Positions 28,391 to 37,106 of a DNA stretch of 64,000 nucleotides are shown in pieces (positions within the stretch are counted from its first letter, which is position 1; the number at the start of each line of letters is the position of its first letter). The notes beneath the pieces are model-generated. The model was not told the DNA's origin. It did no database searches and was given only the letters and a program-made list of their open reading frames with translations. The stretch is from NCBI GenBank assembly GCA_913057985.1, contig CAJXPL010000001.1, positions 1 to 64,000 on the forward strand. Direction: 5' to 3'. This DNA comes from an uncultured Synechococcus sp. (GTDB lineage: Bacteria > Cyanobacteriota > Cyanobacteriia > PCC-6307 > Cyanobiaceae). Position numbers and translations under genes: made by a program.

Positions 28391-29114
28391 TGTTGATGTA
28401 TGTCTCCAGGCTCATGTCCTGGGATCTAGCAATTAGGTTTGCCGCAACCTCTCGACAATCGTGTCGGAGTCTCAACGCCTGTTCTGCGTTGGTAAATGCG
28501 AAAAGAGCAGCAGTTCCATTCGGTGGAACACCTCACGGCTTATTGCTGCCAAAAGAAATGACGAATTGAAATGACTTGATGGAAAGCAAGAAAGGCCACT
28601 CACCAAACAATCTCTAATCGGTTTACGAGGAGGCATGTACGAATACCTCCAAGTCACCGCAATTGAACCTTGCAAGAGTCGCAAGGAACGTATCCACAGA
28701 CGGTTGTACCACTCACCGTCATTAACTCAGCTGTATTAGGTGCCCAGCTGTTGGCACAAGGGTGTCCGAAGAATTGCACTTCGACAGCGTCTGGTTATGA
28801 ACCTCTGCTGGCTTACCCACCCAAGAAAGTGATACCCCCGGTCGAAGCCAAAAAGAAGTATCAAATGTGCCCGATAAAGAAAAGCACAACATTTGAATCA
28901 TTCGTCCAGGATCCCGGCTCGCGCGCCTGCAGATCTCGGGCCTCCTCATTAACCCTGTAAAGGAAGTTCTGGCACTAACGCAGGTCCCGCGCTCGATCAT
29001 CAGCTCAACAAGTGGCAGTAGCCTCCGTGTCATCAGCCGCTGAGGACGACAACGCGCAGAAGCCCATGCAAGGTCTGCTAAACCATTTCGAGCCCAGGAT
29101 TTTCAGGAGAATGT
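28391..29114. other. 724-bp gap, no convincing gene
   Basis: Short frames on both strands have Cys/Ser/Arg-rich composition typical of shadows. It should hold the promoter of the operon starting at 28390. I see no terminator or RNA gene. Confidence 0.5.
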
Positions 29115-29570
29115 CTAGTTGAAACCAGGCTCTATTTTTGTAATTACTGGCTTACCGGGAGGCACTGTAAATGAATCAATAAGTACAACAGGTTCATTTC
29201 CAAGGTTTGCTGCAGACATTGGAGTATTTGGCGGCATGTAATAGCACTCGCCCGGACCATATACCGCATCCTCTTTTCCCTCAACGAAGTCTGTTATCTC
29301 GCCCGAAACAATGCACGTAAAACCTCCAAATTCATGCACATGAATGGCGACTCTTGTCCCAGGGAGTCTGGTACCCCTGGTGACACTTAATTGCATTCCA
29401 TCTGGTCGGATTGTATCGATTAGCAGCTTTGTGTTTACGAGCCCAGCCACGGTTCCTGGTGGTTTTTTCCCATTAATCAGGCTTGTAGGAGATATTCCTG
29501 CAGGCTTGGCGCTGACTGAAGTGAAAGCGCTCATAGCGATAGCTACTGCAGTGAGGGCGGTGCGGATCAT
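29115..29570 (-). CDS. Secreted single-domain cupin
   Basis: A 151-residue protein with an N-terminal signal peptide (IRTALTAVAIAMSAFTSVSA). A conserved beta-barrel cupin follows: motif 1 VAIHVHEFGGFTCIVSGEI with metal-binding His/Glu, and motif 2 GPGECYYMPPNTPMS. Substrate unknown. It is a single cargo-like gene, downstream of the RNA polymerase gene in the direction of transcription, 147 bp after its stop. It may act on an extracellular metabolite of the host or its surroundings. Confidence 0.75.
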   Translation of the reverse strand: MIRTALTAVAIAMSAFTSVSAKPAGISPTSLINGKKPPGTVAGLVNTKLLIDTIRPDGMQLSVTRGTRLPGTRVAIHVHEFGGFTCIVSGEITDFVEGKEDAVYGPGECYYMPPNTPMSAANLGNEPVVLIDSFTVPPGKPVITKIEPGFN

Positions 29571-29717
29571 TTGGTTGGGATTAGTGGTTTGGTCTTGAGG
29601 GGATGAAGGACGGGGAGTTTTCTCATATGTAAAGGATGGCAGCGATTTCAGCTCTTGCCCTCAGTTATGCGCGGGGACTTGCGCTTCCGGATCTTGAGCA
29701 CGTCGCCAACCGCTCCA

Positions 29718-32700
29718 TCAGCAGATGAAGTTCGCTGCTGTCCCACCGGCAAGGACCGCCGGGTCGAAGTAATCCTCATCATCTGTGCTCCGACGTATCA
29801 GAGACACGATGTGCGGAAGTCCGATGGACTTGGCGAATAGGTCGAGGGGTCGTTGATCGCCAGTCTTCTCACCAAAGAGCTTGGCAATGGCATCACCCAT
29901 CGCAGCCTTGAGAACGTCGCCTTCCCCCACTCGAACCCAGAAGCAGTCATGGACTTGCTGGTTGGGCACACCTCGCTTGTTGAGCTGAAGCTTCAGTTCG
30001 GTCAGCGTGGCTGAGTCGAGGCTGTGGCAGAGGTTGGCGACGATGGCGTCGAGATGCTCAGGGATGTCGACCTCACGGTTCTCAGGCGGAACCGAATACG
30101 TCTTCCAGTACTGCTGACTTTCGTGGGGTTGTAGCTCGAGAATCTCGCAGTCCTCACCGCTCTCGATGGCGTCGTGCACCATCTGGGCGAGGTACTGCAG
30201 CGGCTTCTCCGATGGCGGAGTTGGGCTGCTGAAAACCATCATCTTTTTGCTGCGATCAGCGTCACCGTGTGTGCAGTGACGTTGGCTCGTACGCCAACCG
30301 TGAGGCATGTCCCAGATGAGGGCACCGTCTTGGCGTGACACAGCATCCCAGTCGAGGTCGTCCTTGACGTGCTCCTTGACCACATCGCGGAAGTTCACGA
30401 TGGATGGAGCAACCAGAGCCAGACCTTCACGCAGGGCTTCGGTCAGGTTCTTGATCAGGGGGTCGACGTCACTGGGATACAGCTCACCGACCTTCCGCTT
30501 GAGTAGCGACAACCCATGGGCTTCCCGAACAGCGTTGATGTACAGCTGCACCGCATCGATGCGTTCGGCTACTTTCTGATTGAAAGCAGCGCGGACGTGA
30601 GGCGTGGCATCCCAGGCCTCTTTGAGCTCCTCGTACAGCCCCAGTTCCGCCTCGTAATCAGACTTCCCTTGTGGGGTGTCGAGCTTGTACTTGGCTTCAT
30701 TGGGTGGCTGTGGCGGCTCATCCGAGAGGGGCTTGAACAGCGTCATCACTGACGGCGGTTTTTCACCCTTCTTGGTGTTGGCCAACAGGGCGTCGTCCTC
30801 AGCCTTGATGGCATCAACAACCTGGAGGGTCTGAGCGATTGCCAATAACTCGGAAGCACGGGCATCGTCATCGGAACCACGTGCCTCCTCGACCTGTTGG
30901 CAAAGCCAAATGTGCATCTGCTTTTCAGCAGCGTCATCGAACGGCTTGAAGCGTGGGATGAACGGGTTACCGCTTTCCTCCATCGCTTCCCGCACCGCCC
31001 GCTTGTTCGTGTCAGCACTGGCCGAGTACAGGCATGTCATCACCACAGGTTTGGCGCTTGAACGACCAATCCCGTAGGCGTCGATTCGGTCTTCGATTTC
31101 TGCGTCGGCGATCACCTTGACGGACGTGAAACCGCTCTTGAACGTGAATCCGTTCCGCAGCAGTTCAGCCGCCTTGGCGAAGACCTTGATGTAAATGTCA
31201 GCCGGAAGGCCGTTGCCTGGGAAGGCGTTGACCAACTGCGCGCCGCTTTTGGAGCACGCAGAAAGCGATGCCATCTGGAGCCCACTGGCCGTGCAGTCCT
31301 TCGTGATGGCGAACCTTGTCTCAGTACGGCGCTTTTCACCAAGGAACAGCTCGTAGTACTCATGACACGCAGCCATGAAGCTGAACGGATCAGACGCACC
31401 ACCTTCGATGACCTCGCGGCCCAGATGATCGCGGCCGAGTTGACCAGCCCAAACCTTGAAGCCCTCGTAGCTGAGCGGCGATTCCGCCACCAGCTTGATC
31501 GTGGCGATCTGTGTCCGAGCCCAGTTGACTAGATCAGATTCGCTGAGCTTGTCGCTCTTGGCCCCCATGTCCGTCTTGGCTCCCCAGGTCGTGGCGATCT
31601 GCCAGAGCAGGTCGTCTTGAACCTTGGAGCGATTGGCATCGGTAACTGCGAGCGGGTCAGCCATCAGCAGCAGCGCTTTGCAGACCTCGCGTTCGATTGG
31701 ATTGAGCGCGCCCAACCCGTAAAACCTCCTGCGAGAGTCACAGAACCAGACCACGTAAAACCGCTCCGTCGCGTTGAACTTCCGCAGAAGCTCGACACTC
31801 TCGAAGACGGTCTGAATGCGGCTGGCTGATCCACGCTCCTTGATGGCCTGCTCATGCAGGCGTGTGATGCGGCTCTTCATGACACCGATCACCTTGGACC
31901 GGTCGAGAAGCCGCTGACATCTTTCAGCCTCAGTGGAAGCAGCATCCGGTCGGATTGCATTCCGCTTGGCGTTGTAGGTCTTCTTGAGATGGTCAACGTC
32001 CTCAGCACGGGCCTTCGACATGAGCGTCAGGCTGTGCACGTTCATGAAGCGGTATTTGTTCTCCGTGATCGGAGCTCCGTCTTTCCGCAGTGAATCGATG
32101 ACACCGAAGACATGCTCATTGAGAGCCATCGGTTGGTCCTGAGCCATGTTCAGGGCCTGCAGCCATTCAGGTTCTTCACCCGACTCACTCACCTCATCGG
32201 TGGTGTGCAGGGCGAGCTTGCTGTGGCTGATCGTCTTCCGGTTGGTCTTGGTGTAGGCATCGAGGAGATACCCACCGACTGACCGACCTTCGACCACACC
32301 ACCCTTGTACGCGCTGTGGGGTACAGGAGGGATGGTCATAGGGACATGGCAGTAGGACGACCCGAGATTGCGAGCGATCACATCACCCGCAAGCTGTTGT
32401 CCTTGCTCTGTCAGTTGGACGATGTCCACAGAGTGGCCGTTGCGCGCTTTGACACCGAAGACCCGAAGGAAGCCAGCGCTTTTGAAGAGGTCGACATAAG
32501 CGCTACCAACGCGCTTGCATTTCTCGTCATCCCACTTCGCCAGGTAGTCCTGATCGGTAGGGAGTCTCAGGTCGTCGTACTCATCCAGCTTCTCGATCTG
32601 TGCCTGGCTGATGCGGCGGCTCTTGATTTGCTGCTTCACCCGACGCTCAACTGAGCGAGTCATCCGCATGAAAGCGTTATCCCGGGAGATGCCAGCAGGC

Positions 32701-33404
32701 AGCCGACGAACGTCCTGCATCCAGCGATCCAGGTTCAGCCGGGCAAAGCCAACTGTTTGGAGCTCACGGTTGCAGGCCTCACCGATCTGGCGGCAGAGGT
32801 CGATCTCAGTGATGTTCCGATTCTTGGGATTGTCCCGATCAGCCATTGCACCGATCACATCGACGATCACCCGAGAGACGGTCAAACCGATCGAATAGAG
32901 GTTGACGTAACCGAGGACACCTGGGTCATCCACCTTGTTCAGGTGATGGGCGGGCTTGACGAAATCAGGCCTTGCATCACTGAGGAACTCAGGACCGAGC
33001 GCCAGATGAAACAGGCTGATGACATCGGCAGCGTTCTGATCGCGCTTGTCCTTTTTGCAGAAGCGGTAGTACCGCTCAATGAACAGCGTTGTCAGCGTGA
33101 ACGCCAGCTCATCACCGAGTGACTTGCTGCTGAGCGTTCCCTTCTTGATTGCCTTGGTCATCTCATCGACAGCCTTGGCTCGAGCCAGCAGATGCGACTC
33201 AATCTCCAGGTCCATCTCCCGCTGAATCTGTTCGCCAGTGATGCCGCGCTGGGCATAGATGACGCGAACACCAGCGTCGACGTCAGAGCTCCAGACACCA
33301 CGGGTGCCTTGGTTCTGCTCAACGAGGACAGGGCTGATCTTGTTGTCAGCGTTCAGATGGTTGTTTTGAAACTCCTTTGGAAGCGTCGTTGTCCGTAAAG
33401 CCAT
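29718..33404 (-). CDS. Single-subunit (T7-type) DNA-directed RNA polymerase
   Basis: A 1228-residue protein from ATG 33404 (MALRTTTLPKEFQNN); a longer frame to 33491 overlaps the recombinase and is less likely. T7-family motifs are visible in order: VVWFCDSRRRFYGLGALNP (T7 DxRGRVY...NPQ block), motif A KDCTASGLQMASLSACS (metal Asp), motif B GRSSAKPVVMTCLYSAS (catalytic Lys), IVANLCHSLDSATLTELKL (T7 PNFVHSxD block), and motif C QVHDCFWVRVG (HDSF-type metal Asp). At 1228 residues it is much longer than phage enzymes (about 800-900); an N-terminal region of about 500 residues and an insertion of about 250 residues between motifs B and C are unassigned. Catalysis looks intact. It probably transcribes the element from its own promoters. 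Confidence 0.88.
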   Translation of the reverse strand: MALRTTTLPKEFQNNHLNADNKISPVLVEQNQGTRGVWSSDVDAGVRVIYAQRGITGEQIQREMDLEIESHLLARAKAVDEMTKAIKKGTLSSKSLGDELAFTLTTLFIERYYRFCKKDKRDQNAADVISLFHLALGPEFLSDARPDFVKPAHHLNKVDDPGVLGYVNLYSIGLTVSRVIVDVIGAMADRDNPKNRNITEIDLCRQIGEACNRELQTVGFARLNLDRWMQDVRRLPAGISRDNAFMRMTRSVERRVKQQIKSRRISQAQIEKLDEYDDLRLPTDQDYLAKWDDEKCKRVGSAYVDLFKSAGFLRVFGVKARNGHSVDIVQLTEQGQQLAGDVIARNLGSSYCHVPMTIPPVPHSAYKGGVVEGRSVGGYLLDAYTKTNRKTISHSKLALHTTDEVSESGEEPEWLQALNMAQDQPMALNEHVFGVIDSLRKDGAPITENKYRFMNVHSLTLMSKARAEDVDHLKKTYNAKRNAIRPDAASTEAERCQRLLDRSKVIGVMKSRITRLHEQAIKERGSASRIQTVFESVELLRKFNATERFYVVWFCDSRRRFYGLGALNPIEREVCKALLLMADPLAVTDANRSKVQDDLLWQIATTWGAKTDMGAKSDKLSESDLVNWARTQIATIKLVAESPLSYEGFKVWAGQLGRDHLGREVIEGGASDPFSFMAACHEYYELFLGEKRRTETRFAITKDCTASGLQMASLSACSKSGAQLVNAFPGNGLPADIYIKVFAKAAELLRNGFTFKSGFTSVKVIADAEIEDRIDAYGIGRSSAKPVVMTCLYSASADTNKRAVREAMEESGNPFIPRFKPFDDAAEKQMHIWLCQQVEEARGSDDDARASELLAIAQTLQVVDAIKAEDDALLANTKKGEKPPSVMTLFKPLSDEPPQPPNEAKYKLDTPQGKSDYEAELGLYEELKEAWDATPHVRAAFNQKVAERIDAVQLYINAVREAHGLSLLKRKVGELYPSDVDPLIKNLTEALREGLALVAPSIVNFRDVVKEHVKDDLDWDAVSRQDGALIWDMPHGWRTSQRHCTHGDADRSKKMMVFSSPTPPSEKPLQYLAQMVHDAIESGEDCEILELQPHESQQYWKTYSVPPENREVDIPEHLDAIVANLCHSLDSATLTELKLQLNKRGVPNQQVHDCFWVRVGEGDVLKAAMGDAIAKLFGEKTGDQRPLDLFAKSIGLPHIVSLIRRSTDDEDYFDPAVLAGGTAANFIC

Positions 33405-33429
33405 AGTTGATGTGTAGATGTTGATGTCT

Positions 33430-34041
33430 TCAGGCGAGGCAAGCCAGCACGTCGCTGTCACTTGCATCGAGGTATTCGCCAAGGGGACCAAGCGACTTGT
33501 GTCCGGTCAGCGCCATCACGTGGCGTAGCGGAGCGCCTTTGTCCACCGCTGCCTGAGCAGCAGTACGGCGGAAGCTGTGGGTTGAGATGCCTTCGACACC
33601 GATCAGAGCAGCCGTCTTGCGGAGCTGTTTGTCAGCTGCCTGGCGGCTCATCGGTTGAGTCACCGAGTCATCCGTGTGGAACAGGAAGTGGCCCGGCTGT
33701 ACATCAAGACACGTGGCGCGGTAACGATCGATCTCTGCAGCAAGTGCAGGGCAAATCGAGACCTGACGTGTCCGCTTGGATTTGGTCGTCGCTTTTAAGA
33801 AAGTGACGCGACCACCGGCAGTGGCGGCCCAGGTGACCTGGAGCGCTTCGCCAATGCGAGCCGCTGTGTACCGCTGAAGTGCCCAGAGCATCCGGTACTT
33901 GGGAGATGGAGCCGCATTGAGCAGATCCTGGAATTGCTGATCCGTGAGGGCTGAAGCTTTGCCGTTTCGAGCAATTTTCACGATTGATATGGGGGTTGAT
34001 ATCGGGTCTTGCACCCAGTGATCCGGCAATAAGACCGTCAA
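33430..34041 (-). CDS. Small tyrosine recombinase, catalytic domain only
   Basis: About 203 residues from TTG 34041. All catalytic elements are present: Arg in YTAARIGEALQV, Lys in TTKSKRTRQVSIC, STHSFRRTAAQ (HxxR), LTGHKSLGPLGEYLDA (His and Tyr). The usual N-terminal SAM-like core-binding domain is missing, so it is either a minimal recombinase or truncated. It lies 25 bp upstream of the RNA polymerase start. It could resolve multimers or drive excision. Confidence 0.8.
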   Translation of the reverse strand: MTVLLPDHWVQDPISTPISIVKIARNGKASALTDQQFQDLLNAAPSPKYRMLWALQRYTAARIGEALQVTWAATAGGRVTFLKATTKSKRTRQVSICPALAAEIDRYRATCLDVQPGHFLFHTDDSVTQPMSRQAADKQLRKTAALIGVEGISTHSFRRTAAQAAVDKGAPLRHVMALTGHKSLGPLGEYLDASDSDVLACLA

Positions 34042-34056
34042 CCTACGAAAGTCAAG

Positions 34057-34067
34057 GGGTAGTACCC
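34057..34067. promoter_or_regulatory. GGGTAGTACCC motif before the small recombinase
   Basis: A near-palindromic GGGTAGTAC site 16 bp upstream of the recombinase start. The same 9-mer occurs at 34524-34532 and, inverted, at 38283-38291, all in intergenic DNA of the element. Candidate operator or polymerase-specific promoter element. Confidence 0.45.
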
Positions 34068-34176
34068 AAACTCTCAGGACTTACTCAGCAAATAGCTGAA
34101 GCCAAGACCACGCCAAGGCCACGGACCTTGGAGCCCAGCTGACTGGGACGTGGTGGGATTGCCGTCGTTTTTCGCC

Positions 34177-34452
34177 TCAGGCTTCCCAGGCGAATTCATC
34201 CAGGGCACGAGCCAGAACGCGCAGGCTCTCGATGGCATCGAGCTTGCGGGCTACCTGCTTCAGCTTCAGCTGAAAGTCAGGGTCATCAATGGGAACGCTG
34301 GCGTCTTCGCGTATCGACTGCTCAGCAATGTCCAGCAAAGCCTTGGGGTTATTGCGGACCTCTTTGGTCTTCAAAGCAACCTTGCGGCCCAGCACGATCA
34401 GAGCAACTTCTGAAAGCGCATTTCGGTATTCCCAATCGGTTGTCTGTGTCAT
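34177..34452 (-). CDS. Hypothetical helical protein, 91 aa
   Basis: A 91-residue acidic protein (MTQTTDWEYRNALSEVALIV, later KLKQVARKLDAIESLRVLAR). Helical, no recognised domain. The leader has three TCAAC-like units before ATG 34452, with the composite repeat at 34499-34532 upstream. Confidence 0.6.
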   Translation of the reverse strand: MTQTTDWEYRNALSEVALIVLGRKVALKTKEVRNNPKALLDIAEQSIREDASVPIDDPDFQLKLKQVARKLDAIESLRVLARALDEFAWEA

Positions 34453-34498
34453 GAGTTGAGTTGATATTGACGTGTGGTTAAGCCTTCAAGGTGCTCTT

Positions 34499-34532
34499 CA
34501 ATGGGAAGGCAAAATGCAGCAACGGGTAGTAC
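34499..34532. promoter_or_regulatory. Composite repeat, copy A (CAATGGGAAG-N2-AAAATGCA plus GGGTAGTAC)
   Basis: The 20-bp block at 34499-34518 recurs at 38257-38276 with two mismatches, and in both places a GGGTAGTAC element follows within 6 bp. Copy A lies 47 bp upstream of the gene starting at 34452. Candidate promoter for the T7-type polymerase, or an operator for the element's regulator. Confidence 0.5.
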
Positions 34533-34748
34533 CGTTACATCAAGTCACGCTTTGCCGAATCTCGGCAACACCTGGAGCTGAGAAAAGCTCGATGGTGGTG
34601 GTGGCGAGAAGACGCTCACCCCCTGGAGTTGGAATGCAACAGCGGGTCTTCTTTGCCAAATAGAGGGGAGGCTTCTACGCCTCCTTTCTGCTTTTTCAGT
34701 ACTCAGTCGCCGCAATCCACGGAGCAACCACACACCACTCACCCGCAG

Positions 34749-34865
34749 ATGCAAAGGTCCAAAGTTCTGACCGTCCTGGTCTTTGTCTTGTTTTTCGCTT
34801 GGGTGTCCACCAATGCATCTGAGCGAATACCGAAACCCACCACCCCACAAATGGTCGGCAAATAA
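34749..34865 (+). CDS. Possible small membrane or secreted peptide, 38 aa
   Basis: ATG 34749 opens a 38-residue frame with a strong hydrophobic segment (KVLTVLVFVLFFAWVS) and an Ala-Ser-Glu site that could be cut by signal peptidase, then a polar Pro-rich tail. A hairpin with a 6-bp stem and T-rich tail (34667-34690) lies upstream. Opposite in strand to its neighbours. No clear ribosome binding site. Confidence 0.35.
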   Translation: MQRSKVLTVLVFVLFFAWVSTNASERIPKPTTPQMVGK

Positions 34866-34970
34866 ATAGTTGGGTGGTCGTCACTTCTGGTCGTATAGCT
34901 CCACGGCATCCACCAGGTGAGCCAAAGCCATGCGGTTACTGCTCGGCATGATTCGGCCATCTTTGAACTA

Positions 34971-35075
34971 CCACGGAATACGGGCGAGCTTGCAATCAGG
35001 GGTGTGGACTTTCGTGTTGGTACTGCCGCAGTACTCGCAGAGGTACTGAATCGGCTCATTGCTGGGATAGGTCAT
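34971..35075 (-). CDS. Tiny zinc-finger-like protein, 34 aa
   Basis: ATG 35075 overlaps the upstream stop (ATGA). The 34-residue product has YLCEYCGSTNTKVHTPDC: a CxxC followed by His and Cys, enough for one zinc site. A further 22-codon frame (34881-34949, MPSSNRMALAHLVDAVELY) lies just downstream and may also be translated. Confidence 0.5.
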
Positions 35076-35338
35076 AGGTATCGGGGGTCGATGAGGTCGG
35101 TACTGCTGAATTTATCGAGATACGCAGCTTTGATTTGAGCTGCTTGCTCCTCGACGTACTCCAAGGTCTTGGGGTTGGTGAAGACTCGGAATTGATTGGA
35201 TAGCCGACGGAAGTTGCAGTACTCATTCCAAACATCCAGTCTGTCTTCATACACCATTTGTTCCACAGGCTTGTGGCTCTTGGCGTCAAAGGGTGGCGGT
35301 AGTTGTACCGCAAGGGGTTTTTCCATTGTTGTTGTCAT
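35072..35338 (-). CDS. Hypothetical protein, 88 aa
   Basis: From ATG 35338 (or ATG 35323, MEKPLAVQLPPPFDAKSH) an 88-residue soluble protein with aromatic and charged helices (DRLDVWNEYCNFRRLSNQF). First gene after the putative origin, coupled to the zinc-finger-like gene. No family recognised. Confidence 0.6.
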   Translation of the reverse strand: MTTTMEKPLAVQLPPPFDAKSHKPVEQMVYEDRLDVWNEYCNFRRLSNQFRVFTNPKTLEYVEEQAAQIKAAYLDKFSSTDLIDPRYL

Positions 35339-35508
35339 GAGAGAGGAATTGAGGTGCTAGATGGCCCACAGGCCATAGCGATATTCGAAGACCCAGGAAC
35401 GTTTGGGGACAGGCTTGAGCTTTTCGTCAGCCTTTGGTTCGTTAGTGTTATCCGCAGGCTTATCCGGCTCGCGGGGTTTGGGATGTTTCATTGGGAAGAG
35501 ATAAAGGA

Positions 35509-35724
35509 GTTACGCCCAGTTACGGGTGCAGTTACGGGCTAGATCGCTGAGATGTACTGTTATAACTGAGGAGTTACAGCAGTTACGCCAGTTACGGACA
35601 TCGGAAGGGCAAAATAAAATTGCGAGGGACCGAAGCAGATAGAGAATTGATCTATACCCCGTAACTGCCGTAACTCGCCAGTCATAGCTTGAAAGTGCCC
35701 GTAACTGCAGTTACACCCAGTTAC
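35509..35724. other. Iteron array, probable replication origin of the element
   Basis: Eleven copies of GTTAC in 216 bp; the fuller consensus is GCAGTTACGG. Six direct copies lie at 35509, 35519, 35531, 35573, 35582 and 35591. Five more lie at 35661, 35670 and 35701 (inverted) and 35710 and 35720 (direct). Between the clusters is a 65-bp segment with an AT-rich core. Two iteron clusters flanking an AT-rich core are the known plan of SaPI and P4-type satellite origins. It is directly downstream of the primase and helicase genes. Confidence 0.72.
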
Positions 35725-35726
35725 GC

Positions 35727-37106
35727 CTAAAAGTCAGAATCATCGATCTTTGTTGAGAACTTGGGGCGATGACGCTCTTCAGCTTTGTACGCCTCCTGAT
35801 AGTTCTCGTATTGATTCCATCGAGGATGCACAAACAGGCACTGCTGAGTTCCACCTTTGGTGAGCCTCACGTGCTTCATTGACCAGTTGTGCTTCTGCAT
35901 GAACCCGTTGATCTGATCATCAGTCGGTACGAATTCACCGCCACCTTGGATTGCTCCCCTCACATCATTACGGCTGAGGAAGATTCGGTTCTCGAAGTTG
36001 AGCTTGTCGCAGCAATCCTCATACCAGCGTGATTCACTCACGAAGTCAGAGGTGAAGGCATCGAGATCAGCAAGGACCTCTTCGACATGCTTCAGCTCAC
36101 GGCCTACCCAGTTGCGGAAGTACTCCTAGACAGCAGCGGCCCAGATGCCATCACGTGCATCGAACAGCTTCTGAGCATCACCGAGTCGAAACTCACCCTG
36201 CTGCAGATGGAACAGGTTGATCGGCAGGAACCTGCGGCGCAGATCATTCGGGATGAAGTTGGCCAGGTTGCTGGTACCGAAGACGACCCACGTTCGAACG
36301 AATGGCTGAGCATTCTTGTTCTTGATAGGTGTCACGGATCGACCAGCTGAGAAGAACGTCTTGATGACGCTGTGCGGAACCGACTTGGTGAACGCATCGG
36401 CTTCGCTGATTTCGAGGATCAGTGACTGCTTGGCCGCGACGAGGACCTGATCGATCTGGTACTTGTTCGCCTGTGGCTCGGTTGTATTACCAAGGTCGAA
36501 GGGAGCAAGGTTGGCCATGAATGACTTGCCAATCTCACGCTCACCCAGCAGCACCGGACAGAAGCGGTAGTAACATCCAGGCCCAAACGTCCGGGCAACT
36601 GCAGCAACGAGAAACAGCTTGAGAATCTCGTTTGCATGGGGCGACTTGATGTCATTCCCAAAGGCCCAGGTAGCCAGGTTGTTGAACTTGTAAACGTCGG
36701 CATCGGCATGACGCAGACCTTCGAAGTACTCGACCAACGTGTTGAACTCATTGGCCCTAGCCATCCGTCGGATCGTGTCGATCACCACGGTCTTGTCAGG
36801 GTTCTCGTCATGAGCTTTCCCGAGTTCGATGTAGAGGCCAGCGATGGCTTCGATGTCATGGGGCACCCATTGACCTGAGTCCTTCTTGCGGATCTCGATC
36901 ACATCCTTCAGCAGGTTGAACCGCACACGTCCATCCCAGAACTTCTCAGTGAGTCGGGTGGTGTCCAGCACTGACAGCTTGTAGGCCTTCTTCTTTTCCT
37001 CCGGCGCTACCGGCGGCGCTGCCTTCAGCTGTTCGTTCTCTTGTTGCAGTTGGGCGATCAGTTTCGCCAGCTCACCAATGTCTTCAAATGTCGTAGGCGT
37101 TTCCAT
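35727..37106 (-). pseudogene. VirE/DUF5906-like replicative helicase with an in-frame amber stop
   Basis: ATG 37106 opens METPTTFEDIGELAKLIAQL. The P-loop is LLGEREIGKSFMANL, followed by helicase blocks (AKQSLILEISEADAF, then VRTWVVFGTSNLANF and NDLRRRFLPINLF). At 36126-36128 an in-frame TAG follows GIWAAAV. The frame then stays open as EYFRNWVGRELKHVEEV through a winged-helix-like C terminus to 35727. Rebuilt length is 459 codons. CAG to TAG would explain the stop. The family loads at origins with a primase. Confidence 0.78.

Noticed and set aside
28670-28960. 96-codon plus-strand frame in the element gap
   Set aside because: TTG start, no ribosome site, composition unlike a folded protein.
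35509-35724. CRISPR array as an explanation of the GTTAC repeats
   Set aside because: Repeats are only about 10 bp, occur in both orientations and have uneven spacing.
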